Below the pieces are notes generated by a model that worked only from the letters and a program-made list of their open reading frames with translations, did not search any database and had not been told where the DNA came from. From the NCBI GenBank assembly GCA_951813625.1, contig CATOTS010000043.1, positions 1 through 41,545 on the forward strand: DNA of 41,545 bases, in the 5' to 3' direction. The position numbers and the translations under genes are program-made. The DNA is from an uncultured Caldilineaceae bacterium (GTDB lineage: Bacteria; Chloroflexota; Anaerolineae; Caldilineales; Caldilineaceae). Below, one piece after another: positions 19,145-26,338 of the stretch. Position 1 is the first letter of the stretch, and every line of letters begins with the position of its first letter.

Positions 19145-21028
19145 CTACTCAAGCGGGACCGGCTCAATCGTGACGTTTCCCAAACCGGTCTCGTGCCGCT
19201 GCGCCTTGAGTTTGGTCCAGGGCAGCCAGTCCTGGGCGCGCCAGGCGCCGCCTTTTGCCGCGGGGATGGGCCTGTTCTCATTGGCGCCGTAGCGGAAGGC
19301 CCAATCGTCGTCGCATGCCTGGCAGGTGAGACAGCCGGCGCTGTCCGGCGGGCAAGAGAGACCGGTGCGCTCCTGTGTTGCCAGGCGTAGTTCGTAGTTG
19401 AAATAACTCTCGGTAACGCCGCTCTCGACGACGTCCCACGGCAGTGGCGCGCCGGTTTCCCATTGGCCCAGGTAGTGCTCTTTGTCCAGCCCCTGCCTTT
19501 CCATTGTGCGGAAGAACATGCGCGTGTTCAGCTGCCCGGGCGGAATCTCCAGCAGCACATTCGCCAACGCCCTGTCGCCGCGGCTCAATACGGCCTGTAC
19601 CTCGGCCCAATCGGGCGAATCCGCCCGCACCTCTACGCCATACCTTGCCAGCGCTCGATTTACGGTCCGCTGGCGGCGCTTGAGCTCCTTGGCCGGCGTC
19701 ATTCCTTCCCATTGAAATGGAGTATGCGCTTTGGGTACAAACGGCGTGGCGTTGATCGACAGCCGCCGCTTGTAAAGCTGTCTCGCCTTGAGCGTGAAGT
19801 CGATCAGCGCCTGGATGTCGTCATCCGTCTCGGTTGGATGGCCCGTCATGAAGTAGAGTTTCAGATGCGGAAAATCCAGCTCGCTCGCCAGCCGCACCGC
19901 TTGCATCATCTGCTCTTCGGTCTGCGTCTTGTTGATCACATTCCGCAGACGTTCGCTGCCCGCCTCCGGGGCCACCGTCAAGGTCTGGCTGCCGCCCTGC
20001 GCCATCGCCCTGATCAGCGGCACGCTGATCGGGTCCATCCGCATCGAGCTGGCGCTGATCGACGCGCCCATGCCCGCCAGCGCCGTCGCCAGTTCATCGA
20101 TCTGCGTATGGTCGCTCACCGCCGCGCTCACCAACCCAATGCGGTCGTGGCCTCTGCGCATCGCCGCCTCCGCCCAACCCAGCAGCGTCTCGAGCGGCTG
20201 CTCGCGCGGCGGGCGGTATACGTATCCGGCCAGGCAAAAACGGCAGCCGCGCCCACACCCGCGCGCGATCTCCATCAGATGCATGCCGCTGAACTCGGTG
20301 TCCGGCGTGTAGAGGACAGAATGCGTGGGGTATTTGTGCAGCTCCCGCACCCAGAGCCGCTCCACAGGACGAAAATCTACGTGATCACGGTTAGAAGGGC
20401 GCAGGTGGGGAACGTAGAAGCCCGGCTGCCGGTCCAGCCTCTCCAGAAGGCCCTCGCGGTCTTCGTATAGTCCTTCACGACAAAGCGACAGGAATTCCGG
20501 CACGGCCTCTTCGCCCTCGCCGATCAGTACGGCATCGAAGAATGGAGCCATCGGCTCCGGATTCATTGTGATTCCGGGTCCTCCGGCAATGATCAGCGGC
20601 CAGGGCGAACCGTCCCAACGACCACCGCTGCTGCGGTCCGCGGCCAGCGGAGGTATGCCGGCCTGGCGCAGCATCTCCACTACGTTGAAGTAGTCCATCT
20701 CCCACGAGATCGTAAAGGCCCAGATGTCGAACTCATCGGCGCGGCGTCCGCTTTCGTGCGAGAGAAGCGGCTCCCCTGCGGCCGCCCCGCCCTTCTGCCA
20801 GAAGATGCGCTCGCACACAACGTCCGGCTCATCATTGAGCCAGCGATAGAGCAGCTGAAAAGCCAGGCTGCTCATGCCAACATAGTAGCTATTCGGAAAA
20901 GTCAGCGCGATCGGCAGCCGGCCGCCCCAATCCTTGACGACCGCTCCCTCCTCTTGCTGTTGCCCGCCGGCGTTCCTGCCCTGAGGCGCACTTCTCTGCC
21001 GCGATGCGCGTCTACGATGCTTTGCCAT
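19145..21028 (-). CDS. Radical SAM protein with B12-binding-like N-terminal region
   Basis: The 627-residue protein has the three-cysteine radical SAM motif in RGCGRGCRFCLAGY near residue 256. The N-terminal half resembles the B12-binding-domain radical SAM proteins (TIGR03960-like) that act on tRNA or ribosomal targets. Late cysteine-rich motifs (LTCQACDDDW) suggest an additional metal site. The start is not certain: the ATG at 21028 is chosen, with a GTG 24 bases upstream as the alternative. It is the first gene of the long minus-strand block. The specific substrate is unknown. Confidence 0.85.
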   Translation of the reverse strand: MAKHRRRASRQRSAPQGRNAGGQQQEEGAVVKDWGGRLPIALTFPNSYYVGMSSLAFQLLYRWLNDEPDVVCERIFWQKGGAAAGEPLLSHESGRRADEFDIWAFTISWEMDYFNVVEMLRQAGIPPLAADRSSGGRWDGSPWPLIIAGGPGITMNPEPMAPFFDAVLIGEGEEAVPEFLSLCREGLYEDREGLLERLDRQPGFYVPHLRPSNRDHVDFRPVERLWVRELHKYPTHSVLYTPDTEFSGMHLMEIARGCGRGCRFCLAGYVYRPPREQPLETLLGWAEAAMRRGHDRIGLVSAAVSDHTQIDELATALAGMGASISASSMRMDPISVPLIRAMAQGGSQTLTVAPEAGSERLRNVINKTQTEEQMMQAVRLASELDFPHLKLYFMTGHPTETDDDIQALIDFTLKARQLYKRRLSINATPFVPKAHTPFQWEGMTPAKELKRRQRTVNRALARYGVEVRADSPDWAEVQAVLSRGDRALANVLLEIPPGQLNTRMFFRTMERQGLDKEHYLGQWETGAPLPWDVVESGVTESYFNYELRLATQERTGLSCPPDSAGCLTCQACDDDWAFRYGANENRPIPAAKGGAWRAQDWLPWTKLKAQRHETGLGNVTIEPVPLE

Positions 21029-21311
21029 TTCGAAGTAGTTGGCCTTTCCCACTCTCGACTAGACCGAATCGCTCGGTCCCAAAGAGCATGCTCACTGTTG
21101 CGAACAGCAAGAAGCGATACGTCGCCGCGCCGCTTGCGGAACACACGCTTCCTGCTGCCATTTTACCACTCTCAGGTCACCCTCGCGAAAGCAAAGGAAT
21201 GTAGTCCAAAACTGGAGCGCAATATCCTATACATCGGGTAGCAATTGAGTCATGGCCAGCCCACGCTCTATTCTCTCGCAGAGTGTGGGAATACTTCCTC
21301 CTGTTTCCATT

Positions 21312-21600
21312 TGGGCGGTCGGGCCTGCGGCCCTCCCTTGTGCGGGGGGACTCCCCCCGCAACGCCCCCCTGACACCCCTCCTCCCGCCGCCGGGTGTGG
21401 GTTCTAATGCAGCCCTGCGTACCCAGCGGCCAGCCCCCCGCCACCGTGCGTGCGCGTTTCCAGCGTGTCGCCAGCGCGAGCGTGGGCGATACGGCCGTCT
21501 GTGTGTCTCGCCAGCCGTTCGCGCGTTCGACCGGAGAGCATCGCCCCCGGCAGTTCCTGGCAACGGGTCACTGCATTTGCAGTTCTTCGTGGATTGAGCC
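21312..21600. repeat. Composite repeat, core plus B, left edge of the accessory island
   Basis: 21312-21370 is the GC-rich core shared with repeat A. It is followed directly by about 230 bases (B) that match 37697-37920 at roughly three-quarters identity by eye. B starts TGACACCCCTCCTCCCGCC and contains GTTCTAATGCAGCCC and CCGTTCGCGCG. No gene is supported in 21053-21650. Confidence 0.75.
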
Positions 21601-21650
21601 CTTGACGTAACTACTTAGCCATCTGTCTTGGATGTAGTAGAGCAAATGGT

Positions 21651-21785
21651 ATGAGTGATTGCATTAGACCAAGTCGTGAGCAAATAGAGCAGCTATATCA
21701 AGAGAATCAAGAGAGCCTTGCGTTGATCGAAGCGTTGCGTCAGCAGGTGGCTGGGCAACAGGCATTGATCCATGGGTATGGTTAG
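21651..21785 (+). pseudogene. IS66-like transposase N-terminal remnant
   Basis: A 44-residue frame (MSDCIRPSREQIEQLYQENQ and on) is a coiled-coil Glu/Gln-rich stretch like the leucine-zipper N-terminus of IS66 TnpC proteins. It then ends at a stop. No ssDNA-binding or DDE part follows. The call is by resemblance only. Confidence 0.4.
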
Positions 21786-21851
21786 ACAGGAAGCGACCAC
21801 ACGCGTCTGGATGTACCTACTGTTCCCCATTTGCGATCCAAGAATTGGGTT

Positions 21852-22177
21852 TCACCAGCCTGTCAATCGAAAGCGAGCCACAACCTTCTCTGGCTCCCAG
21901 ACGCCTAATTCAACCATCGGTGTCAGTGATGCGGAGGCGTAAACAACCAGACGAAGATCGTAGGCATCGGAGGGGAAGTCGGCAGGAACGTCAAAATAAT
22001 GCAGTGAATAGAAATTCTCGCCTGGAAGCAATGTGCCGTTTAGCGAACGAGTTGTCGTCCTCGACAACGGAGCATCCTTCTGGTAAACGCGCTCATTCTC
22101 AGAGTTGATCAGGCGCAGCGAAGTCGAAAGCCCTACATCTGATTCGGCCGTTGTCTCCCACTGCAGGACTATATGGT
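21852..22177 (-). pseudogene. C-terminal fragment of a truncated gene
   Basis: The reading frame gives about 108 residues with a beta-sandwich-like pattern (LQWETTAESDVGLS, LPGENFYSLHYFDVPADFPSDAYDLRL). Similar tails occur on Chloroflexota membrane glycosyltransferase-like proteins; this is a family impression, not a verified match. Its 5' end is cut exactly at the IS3 inverted repeat (22178), and the frame continues into the IS only by chance. The rest of the gene is missing from this window. Confidence 0.45.
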
Positions 22178-22221
22178 TGGCCCCAATCGTTAGACCACGA
22201 AATGGGAAAAATAAGGTGCAT

Positions 22222-23082
22222 TTAGGTGAATGCGGCCGGGTCTGAACAGAGCACGAAGTGCTCTTCCGCCGGCGTGCGATAGTTGAGACTTTGATGTGGT
22301 CTCTCATGGTTGTAGAAGTCGAAATAGGCAGTCAGCCCAGCGTGCAGCTGACGCGCGGTGTCATACTGGTTGAGATAGATATCTTCGTACTTGACGCTGC
22401 GCCATAGGCGTTCGCAGAAGACGTTGTCGAGGGCGCGGCCGCGGCCATCCATGCTGACTTGTATGTCGGCTGCGAGCAGGCAGGCGGTGAAGGCATCGGC
22501 CGTGAACTGCGCACCCTGGTCGGTGTTGAAGATCTTGGGTCGACCCTTGACGAGCGCCTGACGCAGGGCATCGAGACAGAAGATGCCGTCCAGGGTGTTG
22601 GAAAGCTGCCAGGGGAGCACGTAGCGGCTGTGCCAGTCGATGACAGCGACCAGGTACATGAAGCCACGCAGCAGCGGCACATAGGTGATGTCTGCACTCC
22701 AGACCTGGTTGACATGCGTAATCGGCAGATTGCGTAACAGATAGGGATAGCGCCTGTGCCCTTTGCCCGGAGAACTGCTGCTTCTCCTGGGGTAGATGGC
22801 TTGAATGCCCATCAGACGCATCAACCGTCTGACCCGCTTGCCGTTGACAGCATAGCCCAGGCGACGCAGATACGCGGTCATCTTGGGCCAGCCATAGAAG
22901 GGTGTGCGCAAGTACTGCTCGTCAATCAGCCGCATCAGGTCCAGGTTCAATGCCGATTCGGAAGCCGTCTGATAGTAGAAGGAGGCACGATTAAGCCCCA
23001 GCAACTCGCACTGCCGCCGTACACTCAGGGTCGCAGGCTGGCTATCAACCATGCTCCGTCTCTCACGAACCGAAGCGGGCAA
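22222..23082 (-). CDS. IS3 family transposase orfB (DDE integrase core)
   Basis: The 286-residue protein has the IS3 OrfB pattern: an HTH_21-like start (TLSVRRQCELLGLNRASFYY), then the DDE integrase with WSADITYVP (first D), NTDQGAQFT (second D) and VFCERLWRSVKYE (E). It ends with the usual NHERPHQSLNYRTP. It catalyses transposition with OrfA. The start is TTG at 23082 or ATG at 23052. It overlaps orfA by 20 bases, beside an A9 tract in the transcript (forward 23084-23092). Confidence 0.92.
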   Translation of the reverse strand: MPASVRERRSMVDSQPATLSVRRQCELLGLNRASFYYQTASESALNLDLMRLIDEQYLRTPFYGWPKMTAYLRRLGYAVNGKRVRRLMRLMGIQAIYPRRSSSSPGKGHRRYPYLLRNLPITHVNQVWSADITYVPLLRGFMYLVAVIDWHSRYVLPWQLSNTLDGIFCLDALRQALVKGRPKIFNTDQGAQFTADAFTACLLAADIQVSMDGRGRALDNVFCERLWRSVKYEDIYLNQYDTARQLHAGLTAYFDFYNHERPHQSLNYRTPAEEHFVLCSDPAAFT

Positions 23083-23356
23083 CTTTTTTTTTCAGCCACT
23101 CAAGTTCCATCTTGAGCCGCCCGATCTGTTCATAAAGTTCTGCTTCCTGTGCCTCCTGCTCCCGTTGCTTGCGCTCGCCATTGCTGGCGAAAACGCTGGG
23201 CCCGCCTTCCAGCAGTTGCCGTTTCCAGGCCCGTATCATGTTGGGATGAACCTCGTGCTCACTCGATAACTGGCCAATCGTCTTGCTGCCTTCAAGCGCT
23301 TCCAGCGCAATCCGAAACTTGTAGGCCGCTGAGTGTCGCCGCCGTTTCTTGACCAT
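23063..23356 (-). CDS. IS3 family transposase orfA
   Basis: The 97-residue protein has an N-terminal helix-turn-helix (IALEALEGSKTIGQLSSEH), then a leucine-zipper-like coiled coil (QIGRLKMELEWLKKK). It binds the IS ends. OrfB lies one base forward of the orfA frame, that is +1 or -2 rather than the -1 usual for IS3 frameshifting, so separate initiation of orfB is likely, or an indel lies in the A-run. Confidence 0.9.
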   Translation of the reverse strand: MVKKRRRHSAAYKFRIALEALEGSKTIGQLSSEHEVHPNMIRAWKRQLLEGGPSVFASNGERKQREQEAQEAELYEQIGRLKMELEWLKKKVARFGS

Positions 23357-23433
23357 CGTTCTGCCCCTCCACAGGCTCGGTGAATTGCTCCATTATACAC
23401 CTTAGCTTGTGGTCCAGTTTTTGGGGCCAAGCT

Positions 23434-24099
23434 CACACCTCGCCGCCGGGGTAGGTGACCGCGGTCGGCCGGTGGTGTTCGTCGAAGCTGAAGCCGCTCG
23501 CGCGCGTCAGGCTGTCGATGGTGACGCTCACTCCGCTGACCCTGCTGTAGCTGTCGTAGGTGAAGCTGCGAGATACGTTATCGTTCGACTCGCTCTGCAT
23601 GCGGCCCTGCGCGTCGTATACGTAGGAGGCGTCGAGCTCGGCGTCGGTTACGATGGACGCGCAGTTCTCGTCCGTTCGCTGCATGTGGCCGCGCATACGC
23701 ACCTAGCTGTCGTAGTAGAGGCAAATGGTCCGGTCGCGGGCGTCGGTCTGGCGCGTCAGCTGGCCGAGCGCGTTGTAGGCGTAGCTCCAGCTGCCCAAAT
23801 CAGCGTCGGACATGCCGGTCTTGCGGCCGAGGAAGTCGTAGTCGATGCTGCTCAAGCGCTGCCAGCGGCCCTCGCCGCCGTCGCGGCGGTAGGTCTGCGT
23901 CAAACGGTCGGCTATTTGGCCATTGCCAAGTGTCCACCAGATGGAGTCGGCAATGGCCAAAGTCGTAGGCGAGTGAGATCTCCGACTCGAGCGTCCACTC
24001 ATCGCCGCCGGGGACGTAGCTGCGCAGAAGCGTGGTGCGCCCGAGCTGGTCCTGCTGCTGCCAGCTGAACATGCGGCGTGCGTCCTCGCCGGCGTCCCA
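23434..24099 (-). pseudogene. RHS/YD-repeat gene fragment (copy 4)
   Basis: The nucleotides match the cores of RHS1 and RHS3 from the AGEDARRM segment through SSIDYDFLGRKTGMSDADLG, down to the pre-tip segment HHRPTAVTYPGGEV. Both ends are cut: at 23434 by the IS3 and near 24099 by unrelated sequence. Two inactivating changes are visible: a 51-base hairpin insertion (23912-23962) that shifts the frame, and a stop codon where the paralogues read the Leu after YYDS. It is a decaying copy without a tip. Confidence 0.85.
23912..23962 (-). repeat. Hairpin insertion element, copy E1
   Basis: Against the intact RHS copies, 51 bases replace ACGCG, a net gain of 46. Forward arms 23915-23927 and 23949-23961 are a perfect 13-base inverted repeat. 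The loop contains AGTGTCC-A-CCAGAT-G-GAGT (23929-23947). Directly after it comes TCGTAG, the reverse complement of the YD codons. Copy E2 at 33236-33285 has the same layout. Confidence 0.75.
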
Positions 24100-24207
24100 A
24101 TCGGTACAGTGGCAGAACAATTCTAGCCTACGCATCGCAGCGAGGTTCTTGCCCTATGAACGACTCGAGGTCAAGTGCATCGATCGTTCCGGGCCACGGC
24201 CTTAGTA

Positions 24208-25193
24208 ACCCGAGTTCGGAGTTAGATAAGGGCAGGCAAGAGAGCCAAGTCTTTGTCAGAGAGATGGAGAGATGGCTTCTTGGGTTGCCAAGAGTAGGCA
24301 ATCAGCCCGGCGATAAGATTGACGATAAAGTTGGTTGGGCTCCGGTGACGGGTATGTTCAATTTGTGAGATATTCTTGAGCTGGTCAACGATGGTCTCAA
24401 TGACGAAGCGCTTACGCGTGAGCAGCTTGTCTTCGAGAACAACAAGTCGATTCTGCATGTTTTTGCGGATGGGCGTGATCAATTGCAGTCCGCGTGCGAA
24501 GAGTTGCTCAAAGAGAGCTTGGGAGAGATAGCCGCGGTCGCCGACCAACTTACCCCATAGGTTTTTGGTCATCTGTGGGACCGGTTTGCGGTCATCTGTG
24601 TTGCCAGGTGTGAGTTGAACCGCCAGCAATTCACCCTGGTCATTGACAATCAGATGGAGCTTGAAGCCATAGAACCATCCCATACTGCTCTTGCCCCGCA
24701 TGGCCACCTCGGCAAAGACTCGGTGGCGGGCGATGCGCCGGTTGTGGCAGACGGACAACGGGGTCGAATCGATGAATGCCACCCCTGTCGCCCGGCCAAA
24801 GCGCCCACGCAGATAGAGACACATGGCTGGCAGGGCTGATGGCATTAACTCCACAAAGCGCGTGTAACTGACCAGTGTAGGGAATTCACTGCGCATATGC
24901 TCACATACGTGCTGCATATAGTAGGCCTTGAAATCGCGATAATGCGACTGGTGAAAGTGAATCAGAATCGTCATTACTTCACTCAAGCTCAGCCGCGGGG
25001 CCGGCCCTCGTTTGCGAGTCACGCCCAACAGTTTGGCATTTTCTTGTGTAGCCAACCACTGACAGAAATCATCGACATGACAGTACAGTTTGAGTATACT
25101 CATCACTGAGCACCTTTCCTTGCTGGAGAATTTCGGTTGCAGAACTTCAATTCTACCAGCTTGTGAAGGTGCTCACTTACTCCGAATTCAGGT
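24208..25193 (-). mobile_element. IS982 family insertion sequence, complete (986 bp)
   Basis: The left end ACCCGAGTTCGGAGT and the reverse complement of the right end, ACCTGAATTCGGAGT, form a terminal inverted repeat with mismatches. The element is flanked by the direct repeat TAGTA (24203-24207 and 25194-25198), the expected target duplication. One intact transposase gene fills it. It sits in the 3' part of a lipoprotein gene. Confidence 0.92.
24222..25103 (-). CDS. IS982 family transposase
   Basis: The 293-residue protein carries a full DDE core: FIDSTPLSVCHNRR (first D), KLVGDRGYLS (second D) and the E of RFVIETIVDQLKN. It also has the family's MGWFYGFKLHLIVND and PGNTDDR segments. It catalyses IS movement. 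The start is set at ATG 25103; the preceding GTG is an alternative. The frame is intact and the target duplication suggests a recent insertion. Confidence 0.93.
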   Translation of the reverse strand: MSILKLYCHVDDFCQWLATQENAKLLGVTRKRGPAPRLSLSEVMTILIHFHQSHYRDFKAYYMQHVCEHMRSEFPTLVSYTRFVELMPSALPAMCLYLRGRFGRATGVAFIDSTPLSVCHNRRIARHRVFAEVAMRGKSSMGWFYGFKLHLIVNDQGELLAVQLTPGNTDDRKPVPQMTKNLWGKLVGDRGYLSQALFEQLFARGLQLITPIRKNMQNRLVVLEDKLLTRKRFVIETIVDQLKNISQIEHTRHRSPTNFIVNLIAGLIAYSWQPKKPSLHLSDKDLALLPALI

Positions 25194-25864
25194 TAGTACA
25201 CACAGTCCATACGCCTGAATTTCCGACAGATCACCGTGGGTATACACATTGGGTACCATTTGCTCAGGAGAACCCGGAGCGACAACGATGAAACTGTCCA
25301 TTATCAAATGAGGGTGAGTCGCTGGCTGTTGAACTTGAGTGTGAGGTGACTCATGAACGACAACGATCCCCTTTCCCAGATACCAAAGGATTAGCCTGAG
25401 AGTGAAGGGTGCCTCTCCTCCCCCTGATGTATAGACGGCTTCATAGAGTTGAGGAAAGCCCAAGCAGTCGATTGTCTGGGCCAATGTTGGTGGTACGAGG
25501 AACGGCTGCCACCGGACGTCGATCTTGGTGAGTTGCCGTTTCTCTCGAAACAGAGCTGAATACCGCGCGTTAATTCCAGAAATTCTGTCGATTGGCCACG
25601 ATACAAGAAGTCCCTCATTCACTAATTCGACACGACGAACTTGGTCACTGTCAATTTCCCATAGTCTGACTGCGGCAGCGGTGACGTCATCGGGTGAATC
25701 GATGCCAAATCTGAACTCCGCCCAGCGAGACCCTGTAAAGTTGGCGCACGAAAAGGGGGGAGGCGTTCCGGCGATAATTGCTGGCTGCGGGGCATGGCAT
25801 CCCAATAGCATGAAGAGCAATCCGATTACAATTGCTGTTCGACAACAACTGCATGTGCGCTGAT

Positions 25865-26338
25865 TCATGGCTTCTCCAATACTCCTTTGATGAAATTGCG
25901 CTGAGCTTGGAATAGATCGCCTCGGCCAGGGCCGGACATATACTCGGTCTCATACACATAAATTGCAACAGCTTCTGCCCAGTATTCATGTTCAGCCCAC
26001 GCGTTCTTTGTCAAAAAATGCCAAGACCAACCCTGCAAGCCTGTTGGCTCCGCGTAGCAATAACGATCATTTGGAGTTGGACACAATTGCGTGAAGTGTA
26101 TCTTATGCGCCAACTCATGAACCGCGATGCCGCGTACAAAGGATTCTTGGGCCTGAAATAGTTCACTGTAGAAACCGATGAAACCAGGCTCCAGCGCGCA
26201 GGCTGAGCCTGCAAGACAGAACCATTGGGCCTCCTTCAAGTTTTTCCTGCCGAAGTACCAAGTGACGCCACCGCCGATTAAGACCTTGAGGTGCTGAAGG
26301 CCGTCTTTCAAAGTCTTACCCATGATTATGCCGATCAC
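25865..26338 (-). CDS. HExxH putative zinc metallopeptidase-like protein
   Basis: A 157-residue protein with a VHELAHKIHF (HExxH) zinc motif near residue 93 and a downstream glutamate-rich segment, EYWAEAVAIYVYE, that could supply the third ligand in gluzincin style. I do not recognise the exact family. The GTG start overlaps the TGA of RHS1 by four bases (GTGA), so it is translationally coupled, or it was once the C-terminal tip of RHS1 separated by a frameshift. Its stop in turn overlaps the lipoprotein start (ATGA). Base composition is AT-richer than the RHS core. A toxic or processing peptidase is possible. Confidence 0.65.
   Translation of the reverse strand: MIGIIMGKTLKDGLQHLKVLIGGGVTWYFGRKNLKEAQWFCLAGSACALEPGFIGFYSELFQAQESFVRGIAVHELAHKIHFTQLCPTPNDRYCYAEPTGLQGWSWHFLTKNAWAEHEYWAEAVAIYVYETEYMSGPGRGDLFQAQRNFIKGVLEKP

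Larger units (their letters stand above)
22178..23429 (-). mobile_element. IS3 family insertion sequence, complete (1252 bp)
   Basis: The ends are imperfect inverted repeats. Forward at 22178, TGGCCCCAA, six bases, GACCAC; the reverse complement of the right end reads TGGCCCCAA, six bases, GACCAC. It contains orfA (23063-23356) and orfB (22222-23082). Flanks differ (GGT left, AGC right), so no target duplication is visible. The left flank is a gene tail and the right flank is an RHS fragment, consistent with a deletion or recombination after insertion. Confidence 0.88.
24128..25868 (-). pseudogene. Putative lipoprotein gene interrupted by IS982
   Basis: The frame from ATG at 25868 reads a signal peptide (RTAIVIGLLFMLLGC, lipobox cysteine near residue 24) and about 200 further residues with an EAVYTSGGGEAP segment. 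It currently stops inside the IS at 25188. Removing IS982 and one copy of its 5-base target duplication restores a longer frame: after YGLCVL it continues 24 residues to a TAG at 24128-24130. The ATG overlaps the TGA of the upstream HExxH gene by four bases (ATGA). Similar lipoproteins occur beside secreted toxins, so an immunity or partner role is possible but only inferred. Confidence 0.75.

Noticed and set aside
18314..19390. 358-codon plus-strand frame antisense to pgeF
   Set aside because: The minus strand encodes all laccase-domain metal motifs; the other frame has none.
19463..20470. 335-codon plus-strand frame antisense to the radical SAM gene
   Set aside because: The minus-strand radical SAM protein carries its cysteine motif and full length; the antisense frame is Arg/His/Leu-rich without motifs.
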